Part shown: piece by piece, positions 5,677 to 9,651 of the stretch
Numbering within the stretch: the first letter of the stretch is position 1
How the letters are laid out: every line of letters begins with the position of its first letter
Source: DALYDD01 sp046049705
Lineage (GTDB): Bacteria > Patescibacteriota > Minisyncoccia > Phycocordibacterales > CAIZLB01
Length of the DNA: 9,651 nt
Direction: 5' to 3'
Assembly (NCBI GenBank): GCA_046049705.1
Contig: JBJOQZ010000074.1
Span: forward strand, 1 to 9,651
Notes under the pieces: model-generated
What the model was told of the DNA's origin: nothing
Database searches by the model: none
What the model saw: the letters and a program-made list of their open reading frames with translations, nothing else
Made by a program: the position numbers and the translations under genes

Positions 5677-6423
5677 CTATACCGTGAATTCTACTTTCGG
5701 ATTTGATGCATGCAGAATACATATTTCCGAATCACCACCACATAACTCCTTCACTTGCACAGATAGTTCATTTGCGATTTGTAAGGCCGATTCTTTTGAA
5801 CCGATTCCGGCTTCAAGAAGATTATCCTGTAAAACATCGATATTTATAACAAGATTTTTTGTCTCTACATGAGTAATTGAACCTTTTGATTGCCTCCATA
5901 CCCAACTACGTGTGAGTACAGTATCACCTTCACATAATACAATTTCTCCTGGCATAGGATGTTCTACAAGGTCTGAGTTTTCGACATTGAATGGAGTAAA
6001 TGTCTCAGTACCCACTGCTTGCCTCAACACCAGCTCGCTCTTTATCGAATCAAGTGGGTGAACACCGATTGGAATCATGTGCTCAAATGAACAAATGTTT
6101 CCAACATCAACTATTGTATTGATTGATGGAATAAGCTTATCTTGCACAATACGACGCAACATCGCTTCATGTGCAGGTCTTGTATCACGTGGATTCATAC
6201 CCGTCTTTCTAAACACCTCTTGCCATGATTTGATGCGGATATCAGAAAGTAATTGCTCTTGGGTAATTGTGCTCGCAATATGTTTTTGTATGCTTGTAAG
6301 TTTTTCGCGCAGATGTCCTGTCGAAGGGGTATTTTGTATATTTTTAATAATTATAAGCGCACGGGCGTACATCGGTGCAATACTAAACACCTGAGGATCA
6401 ATAGAATATGTAATTTTTTTCAT
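5677..6423 (-). CDS. Solo B3/4 domain protein (PheRS beta-type tRNA editing domain)
   Basis: This 248-residue protein resembles free-standing B3/4 domain proteins (COG3382-type). The domain is otherwise found in phenylalanyl-tRNA synthetase beta subunits, where it removes tyrosine wrongly attached to tRNA-Phe. Recognisable blocks are SWQEVFRKTGMNPRDTRPA (66-84), an Asn-containing IVDVGNICSFEHMIPIGVHPLD segment (about 104-125), and LRQAVGTETFTPF (133-145). PGEIVLCEGDTVLTRSWVWR (158-177) and a closing beta region (181-198) follow. No synthetase catalytic domain, anticodon-binding domain or B5 domain is attached. It may proofread a mischarged tRNA in trans or act on a free aminoacyl compound; which substrate it takes cannot be read from sequence. 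The ATG at 6423 begins a plausible N-terminus without a Shine-Dalgarno. It follows rsmE by 110 nt on the same strand and ends before a bidirectional hairpin. Confidence 0.82.
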   Translation of the reverse strand: MKKITYSIDPQVFSIAPMYARALIIIKNIQNTPSTGHLREKLTSIQKHIASTITQEQLLSDIRIKSWQEVFRKTGMNPRDTRPAHEAMLRRIVQDKLIPSINTIVDVGNICSFEHMIPIGVHPLDSIKSELVLRQAVGTETFTPFNVENSDLVEHPMPGEIVLCEGDTVLTRSWVWRQSKGSITHVETKNLVINIDVLQDNLLEAGIGSKESALQIANELSVQVKELCGGDSEICILHASNPKVEFTV

Positions 6424-6452
6424 ACTTTTAAGAGTAATAACTTTAGAATAAC

Positions 6453-6532
6453 AATTGAATAATGTTTAGAAATATACACAAAAGCAGACCTGATTAAATC
6501 AAGATGAACTATCGTATATATCTTATTCAATT
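6453..6532. repeat. Inverted repeat spanning the spacer between rsmE and the B3/4 gene
   Basis: AATTGAATAA (6453-6462) and TTATTCAATT (6523-6532) are perfect 10-bp inverted arms 60 nt apart. They bracket nearly the whole spacer, and a smaller TGATT-A-AATCA element (6491-6501) sits between them. No classical terminator is seen here, so read-through from rsmE into the B3/4 gene is possible. The arms are AT-rich and chance is not excluded. Confidence 0.3.
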
Positions 6533-6533
6533 C

Positions 6534-7286
6534 TTAGTATCCTCCAAAAATAGCCATAGATGTAATCGCTGCGGTTTCAGCTCTAAGCACGAACTGTCCG
6601 AGTGCTATAGGTAGTATACCTGAGCCTAAAAACAAGTCTACCTCCTGGTCCGTCCAACCTCCTTCTGGGCCTATAAATACAGCTACTGGTTTTGAGCCAC
6701 CTTCCTTTGCTTCTTCACTTTGAGACCCTTTCTCACTAGAAATATGTCCGAAGTACACATTTTTTTGCCCTTGATTGTCTAGAGCATTGTGTATAGCCGT
6801 CTCAAGACTTGCCACTTCATCGATCACTGGAGGTGCAATCCGACCACTCTGTTCTGTCGCCTCTATCGCAATCCTATTGAGTCTTTCAAAATTGAGATTT
6901 GATTTGATTGTTCGTTCGGTTTTTACCGGCACAATCCTTGTCACCCCAAGCTCTGTCGTCTTTTCAACCACTAGATCAAAATTACTATTTTTTATCACTG
7001 ACATATATAAAGTAATATCTCTATGCGGCTTTGAGACCGAAGCGACCTTTTCTTGCTCTATCGTCTTTAGCACAGCACCGTGTTTTTTATCTATAGAAAT
7101 GAACTCGAGTAGCCATTCTCCTATTTGTTCATTGAAAACATATACCCTATCTCCTGTTTTATATCTAAATACATCTCTCCATTGGTGAAGCAATGTACCA
7201 AATTCATCGTAATTCAATGCAATCTCCTGTTCAAAAACAAGATGATCAAGGTTTTTTGGAGATATATAGAATCGGTGGAGGCGCAT
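6534..7286 (-). CDS. rsmE: 16S rRNA (uracil1498-N3)-methyltransferase RsmE
   Basis: RsmE methylates N3 of U1498 in 16S rRNA, acting on the assembled small subunit with S-adenosylmethionine. With ATG 7286 the protein is 250 residues, the usual size. It has an N-terminal PUA-like RNA-binding domain starting MRLHRFYI, and a C-terminal SPOUT knot domain from about residue 85. The family blocks are VVEKTTELGV (106-115), EQSGRIAPP (145-153), FIGPEGGWTDQE (204-215) and the knot segment LGQFVLRAETAA (229-240). The frame is open 40 codons further upstream (to 7406), but that part is Cys-rich, overlaps the clpP start region and does not fit the family, so 7286 is chosen. The -35/-10 pair at 7296-7324 also lies inside that extension. 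Transcribed divergently from clpP. Confidence 0.95.
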   Translation of the reverse strand: MRLHRFYISPKNLDHLVFEQEIALNYDEFGTLLHQWRDVFRYKTGDRVYVFNEQIGEWLLEFISIDKKHGAVLKTIEQEKVASVSKPHRDITLYMSVIKNSNFDLVVEKTTELGVTRIVPVKTERTIKSNLNFERLNRIAIEATEQSGRIAPPVIDEVASLETAIHNALDNQGQKNVYFGHISSEKGSQSEEAKEGGSKPVAVFIGPEGGWTDQEVDLFLGSGILPIALGQFVLRAETAAITSMAIFGGY

Positions 7287-7295
7287 ATTTACTCT

Positions 7296-7324
7296 ATTAG
7301 AGCACAAATCAAGTAGCGGTTCAA
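7296..7324 (-). promoter_or_regulatory. Promoter of rsmE, placed for a leaderless transcript
   Basis: On the minus strand TTGAAC (7324 down to 7319) precedes TCTAAT (7301 down to 7296; five of six matches to TATAAT) by exactly 17 nt. Only nine bases separate the -10 from the ATG at 7286. Transcription starting about seven bases after the -10 would begin almost at the start codon. No Shine-Dalgarno could fit. Confidence 0.6.
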
Positions 7325-7358
7325 TTGATTTATTACATGGAAGCTCGAAAAATTCAAA

Positions 7359-7385
7359 TTGCCCCAAAACGCACTTTGGTATACA
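7359..7385 (+). promoter_or_regulatory. Weak candidate promoter of clpP
   Basis: TATACA (7380-7385) lies eight bases before the preferred clpP ATG at 7394. TTGCCC (7359-7364) is a possible -35, but the 15-nt spacing is short. If real, this transcript too would be nearly leaderless. If translation begins at ATG 7337 instead, this element is inside the gene and irrelevant. Confidence 0.3.
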
Positions 7386-7393
7386 CTCTAGGC

Positions 7394-7966
7394 ATGTTAA
7401 TACCAACAGTTATTGAAAAATCACAATTTGGAGAGCGAGCATATGATATCTACTCTCGCCTATTACGAGAAAACATTATTTTCTTAGGAGGACCAATCGA
7501 TGACAATGTGGCAAATATTGTCATTGCTCAACTTCTTTTCTTGCAATCAGAAAACCCAAAGAAAGATATTAGCCTTTATATCAACTCTCCTGGAGGCTCA
7601 GCTTCTGCTACCTTAGCCATGATTGACACTATCAATCATATTAAAAATGATGTCTCTACCATCTGCATCGGTATGGCTGCTTCAGGTGGTGCTTGGCTTC
7701 TATCAGCTGGGACTAAGGGCAAGCGATATGCCCTCGCAAACTCTGAAGTCATGATTCACCAACCTCTTGGTGGAGCTGAAGGGCAAGCAACAGATATCGA
7801 AATCACCGCAAAACATATTGTCGGCCTCCGAAAGCGACTTGCTGAAATCATGGCTAAAAATACGGGTCAAAAAGTAGACAAGGTGCAACAAGACCTGGAG
7901 CGCGACTTCTTTATGTCAGCAGATGAAGCTAAAAAATACGGTATTATCGACAAAGTATTGAGCTAG
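7394..7966 (+). CDS. clpP: ATP-dependent Clp protease proteolytic subunit
   Basis: ClpP forms the 14-subunit barrel that degrades proteins delivered by Clp ATPases. With the start at 7394 it has 190 residues. MLIPTVIEKS followed by GERAYDIYSRLL matches the mature N-terminus of the family. The catalytic triad is intact: S97 in GMAASGGA (93-100), H122 in VMIHQPLGG (119-127) and D171 in ERDFFMSADEA (169-179). The oxyanion-loop region SPGGS is at 65-69. The frame is open further upstream: an ATG at 7337 would add 19 residues (beginning MEARKIQI), conceivably a propeptide of the kind some ClpPs carry, so the start is not certain. No clpX or other Clp ATPase lies in the window. tig, often near clpP in bacteria, is about 3.8 kb upstream. 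A terminator follows at 8008-8050. Confidence 0.95.
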   Translation: MLIPTVIEKSQFGERAYDIYSRLLRENIIFLGGPIDDNVANIVIAQLLFLQSENPKKDISLYINSPGGSASATLAMIDTINHIKNDVSTICIGMAASGGAWLLSAGTKGKRYALANSEVMIHQPLGGAEGQATDIEITAKHIVGLRKRLAEIMAKNTGQKVDKVQQDLERDFFMSADEAKKYGIIDKVLS

Positions 7967-8007
7967 TATCACGATTTCTGAGATAACTAATCCAGAAAAA
8001 CCTATTT

Positions 8008-8050
8008 GAAAGACGCTGTGCATAAGTATATGCCAGTGTTTTTCTTTTTT
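8008..8050 (+). terminator. Intrinsic terminator after clpP
   Basis: A long stem pairs 8008-8024 with 8029-8044, with a 1-nt bulge at 8019, two G-T pairs and a 4-nt loop AGTA. It is followed directly by six T (8045-8050). The stem base itself is A/T-rich, so the effective U-tract is longer. It ends 4 nt before the -10 of the next gene. Confidence 0.75.
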
Positions 8051-8054
8051 ACGT

Positions 8055-8060
8055 TATACT
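8055..8060 (+). promoter_or_regulatory. -10 element of the surface-protein gene
   Basis: TATACT (8055-8060) matches TATAAT at five of six positions and lies 54 nt before the ATG. A canonical -35 at 16-18 nt upstream is lacking, because that stretch belongs to the clpP terminator stem and T-run. It may be a -10-dependent promoter. The 48-nt or so leader has no clear Shine-Dalgarno. Confidence 0.45.
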
Positions 8061-8114
8061 AAACACAATCCCGCCTCCAAATATTGTTGTAGAAAGAAAT
8101 CTAATTTACTACAC

Positions 8115-9161
8115 ATGATTAAAAGAATAGCTATTGGTGTTTTACTACTTACAGTAGTCATCACCCCATTTGCACTAAGAGCTCAAAAAGTGCCGCCAGT
8201 TCACTTGCTTGAGAACTTAAATAAGGAGCAATTGATTCAAGTAATCAAATGTCTTGTTTCACCAATTGGAGACCTGAAGAAATGTATCGATAAAGTTGCA
8301 CCGCAACCAAAACCTATTGTGATTATTCAATATCCAAACGGTGGCGAGACATTGATTGAAGGTCAACCTGTAACGATTACATGGATTGCATCAAGTACTC
8401 CAAATGCATCGAGTACAGTTGATTTGAGTCTAGTATCAGATGAGGCAAGGAAAGATACGTCTATAGCAAAAAGTATATTTAATGCAGGATCTTATACCTG
8501 GACTCCAAAGGCGAGTACAGGATATCAAAGCAATTATCGGATTGCTATCAAGCTAAATACAGGGTTTGAACTTACAAGCGACATGTCTGATAAGACATTC
8601 AAGATTCAACCTGCAACATCGACAGCAACATCGACAAGTCCAATGGGTCAATTGGAAACAAAAATTGCTCCAATCCCGACAAATAACCAAGTGTTTACCA
8701 CACAAACTTCTGGAGTATATGGATTAGATGTTACTGCAAAGAATAATGCCCTGACTGTTGAGACCCTAGATTTACGTGTCCTATCACAGATGGCGTCTTC
8801 AGTGCCAGAAGTAGTAGGTCCTTCCGAAAATCCTGGGGTAGTCATTAATAAAATATATGTCTATGCAGATGAAACATTGTTGTTAACACTACCAGTCAAT
8901 GTATCTACCTTTAGTAAAAATACTTCTGGTGAATACTATGTTCGACTTGCTGGACTAAATCTAAAACTAAATAAAGATACAACCAAGAGAATCTTTATAA
9001 AGGTTGATTCAAATAGCCGTGATTATCCGAGAAAAGTAACATTTGGAGGTGGTACAACATCACAATTGCGTGCAGTGCATGGCAATGGGATAAGTACATA
9101 TCATCAGCTCACTTCAACATTGTTTGAAAGAGTTCATACATTTGCAGCAACTCTTCGATAA
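8115..9161 (+). CDS. Secreted surface protein with a Kre9/KNH-like Ig-type domain
   Basis: The 348-residue protein begins with a signal peptide: KR at 3-4, a hydrophobic core from about 5 to 20, and a likely cut after ALRA (20-23). A helical segment (30-62) holds two cysteines (C46, C57) that could form a disulphide. Residues 68-165 form an Ig-like beta domain of the Kre9/KNH type: IQYPNGGETL (71-80), VTITWIAS (86-93), GSYTWTP (125-131), YRIAIKL (141-147) and a closing strand TFKI. A Ser/Thr/Ala linker with repeated ATST (167-174) leads to a second beta-rich domain (about 178-348) that I do not recognise. There is no C-terminal anchor or sorting motif, so it is either released or held by other proteins. 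Substrate and role are unknown; similar domains occur in envelope and appendage proteins of candidate-phylum bacteria (general knowledge). The gene is a single-gene unit with its own -10 and terminator. Confidence 0.8.
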   Translation: MIKRIAIGVLLLTVVITPFALRAQKVPPVHLLENLNKEQLIQVIKCLVSPIGDLKKCIDKVAPQPKPIVIIQYPNGGETLIEGQPVTITWIASSTPNASSTVDLSLVSDEARKDTSIAKSIFNAGSYTWTPKASTGYQSNYRIAIKLNTGFELTSDMSDKTFKIQPATSTATSTSPMGQLETKIAPIPTNNQVFTTQTSGVYGLDVTAKNNALTVETLDLRVLSQMASSVPEVVGPSENPGVVINKIYVYADETLLLTLPVNVSTFSKNTSGEYYVRLAGLNLKLNKDTTKRIFIKVDSNSRDYPRKVTFGGGTTSQLRAVHGNGISTYHQLTSTLFERVHTFAATLR

Positions 9162-9182
9162 CAATAAGCTATACATTTAGCG

Positions 9183-9221
9183 ATAAAACCTCAATGCAGA
9201 CCGCATTGAGGTTTTATTTTT
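9183..9221 (+). terminator. Intrinsic terminator after the surface-protein gene
   Basis: A perfect 15-bp stem pairs 9183-9197 (core AAAACCTCAATGC) with 9203-9217 (core GCATTGAGGTTTT) around a 5-nt loop AGACC. It is followed by a T-run (9217-9221). It starts 22 nt after the stop codon. Confidence 0.9.
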
Positions 9222-9227
9222 GGAAAC

Positions 9228-9256
9228 TTAACTATCAAGCACAAAAGATGTACAAT
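9228..9256 (+). promoter_or_regulatory. Candidate promoter of rny
   Basis: TTAACT (9228-9233) and TACAAT (9251-9256; five of six matches) are separated by 17 nt. The -10 ends nine bases before ATG 9266, the same geometry as at rsmE. The preceding terminator implies a new promoter is needed here. An in-frame ATG at 9248 overlaps the -10 and would be transcribed only from a promoter further upstream. Confidence 0.5.
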
Positions 9257-9265
9257 CAAGTCAAT

Positions 9266-9651
9266 ATGTCATACCAAGATCTCATCCTTCTTATTGCTGC
9301 CTGCGTGTCTCTGGGCTTTATTTTTGGCTATTTCTTTAGAATAATCATGGCTTTGGCCCGAAAAAACTCGATTGAGCTTGAGATTAAGAAATTATCAACA
9401 AAAGCTGAGGAAAAAGCCCAGAACATTCTCCTTCAAGCTGAGGAAAAAGCCACGGACATACTCGAATCATCTCGAAACCAAATCAAAGAGAGAGAAGTTG
9501 AACTCAAGCAAAGACAAAGTGCAGTGGATCAAATGAAAAAAGAGCTTGAAGTAAAATCACAAGAACTAGATTTTGAAATCAATCATGCTAAACAAAAAAT
9601 TGGTGAGATTAAGCATATAAAAGATGAAATAGAGATAAAACACCAAAGTGT
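9266..9651 (+). CDS. rny: Ribonuclease Y, N-terminal part (cut by window end)
   Basis: RNase Y is the membrane-anchored endoribonuclease that starts mRNA decay in many bacteria. Only the first 128 residues are in the window. A single membrane segment (about 5-24, ending GYFFR) is followed by a basic residue cluster and then an uninterrupted charged coiled coil (about 32-128), the standard RNase Y N-terminus. The KH and HD catalytic domains must lie beyond the window, so the assignment rests on architecture and the coiled-coil style. The coil contains an 11-residue repeat (AEEKAQNILLQ, then AEEKATDILES at 48-69) encoded by near-identical DNA. An in-frame ATG at 9248 would add six residues (MYNQVN); 9266 is chosen because it puts the membrane segment near the N-terminus and leaves the -10 box outside the gene. 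Confidence 0.82.
   Translation, partial: MSYQDLILLIAACVSLGFIFGYFFRIIMALARKNSIELEIKKLSTKAEEKAQNILLQAEEKATDILESSRNQIKEREVELKQRQSAVDQMKKELEVKSQELDFEINHAKQKIGEIKHIKDEIEIKHQS

Noticed and set aside
7287..7406. 40-codon upstream extension of rsmE
   Set aside because: Family proteins begin at MRLHRFYI; the extension covers the rsmE promoter and overlaps the clpP start on the other strand.
1..9651. Alternative genetic code with TGA as glycine
   Set aside because: All recognised genes are full length with no in-frame TGA, and conserved glycines use GGN codons.
1..9651. CRISPR array, insertion sequence, prophage, toxin-antitoxin or other defence system
   Set aside because: No regularly spaced repeats, transposase or integrase motifs, terminal inverted repeats or recognisable defence proteins were found. 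The TrmB-like cassette is not a known toxin-antitoxin pair.

Overview
The window reads as a piece of a small, moderately AT-rich bacterial chromosome, most likely from the Candidate Phyla Radiation (Patescibacteria, Parcubacteria-like). This is inferred from several features. Almost none of the starts has a clear Shine-Dalgarno sequence. The trigger factor is shortened, a solo B3/4 domain protein is present, and there is a surface protein with a PNGGE Ig-like (Kre9/KNH-type) domain. Housekeeping genes sit in short units closed by hairpins. The genetic code is standard: every gene stops with TAA or TAG, none has an in-frame TGA, and glycine is encoded by GGN.

Layout. (1) Positions 1-202: a probable terminator of an upstream gene, then a long nusA leader ending in a hairpin next to the start. 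(2) 203-3617, plus strand: nusA, family II pyrophosphatase (ppaC), trigger factor (tig), closed by a bidirectional hairpin. (3) 3683-4969, minus strand: a small acidic helical protein of unknown function behind a TrmB-like regulator, apparently one transcript. (4) 4970-5138: a divergent control region with a near-perfect palindrome whose arms each carry a -35-like TCGACA facing outward. (5) 5139-5558, plus: a DUF3307-like membrane protein, closed by a strong bidirectional hairpin. (6) 5677-7286, minus: a solo B3/4 protein downstream of rsmE. (7) 7394-7966, plus: clpP, divergent from rsmE, with its own terminator. (8) 8115-9161, plus: a secreted surface protein with its own promoter and terminator. 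(9) 9266 to the end: the N-terminal third or less of RNase Y, cut by the window.

How the genes fit together. Most are core gene-expression and quality-control functions: transcription elongation/termination (NusA), pyrophosphate removal (PpaC), nascent-chain folding (trigger factor), rRNA modification (RsmE), a possible aminoacyl-tRNA proofreading protein (B3/4), protein turnover (ClpP) and mRNA decay (RNase Y). The accessory part is the TrmB-like regulator with its coiled-coil partner and the divergent DUF3307 membrane protein, plus the surface protein.

I found no mobile element, CRISPR array, tRNA or rRNA gene, and no recognisable defence system. The most notable points are the trigger factor with its PPIase domain replaced by a His-rich linker, the symmetric divergent operator/promoter, and promoter geometry suggesting leaderless mRNAs for rsmE and rny.
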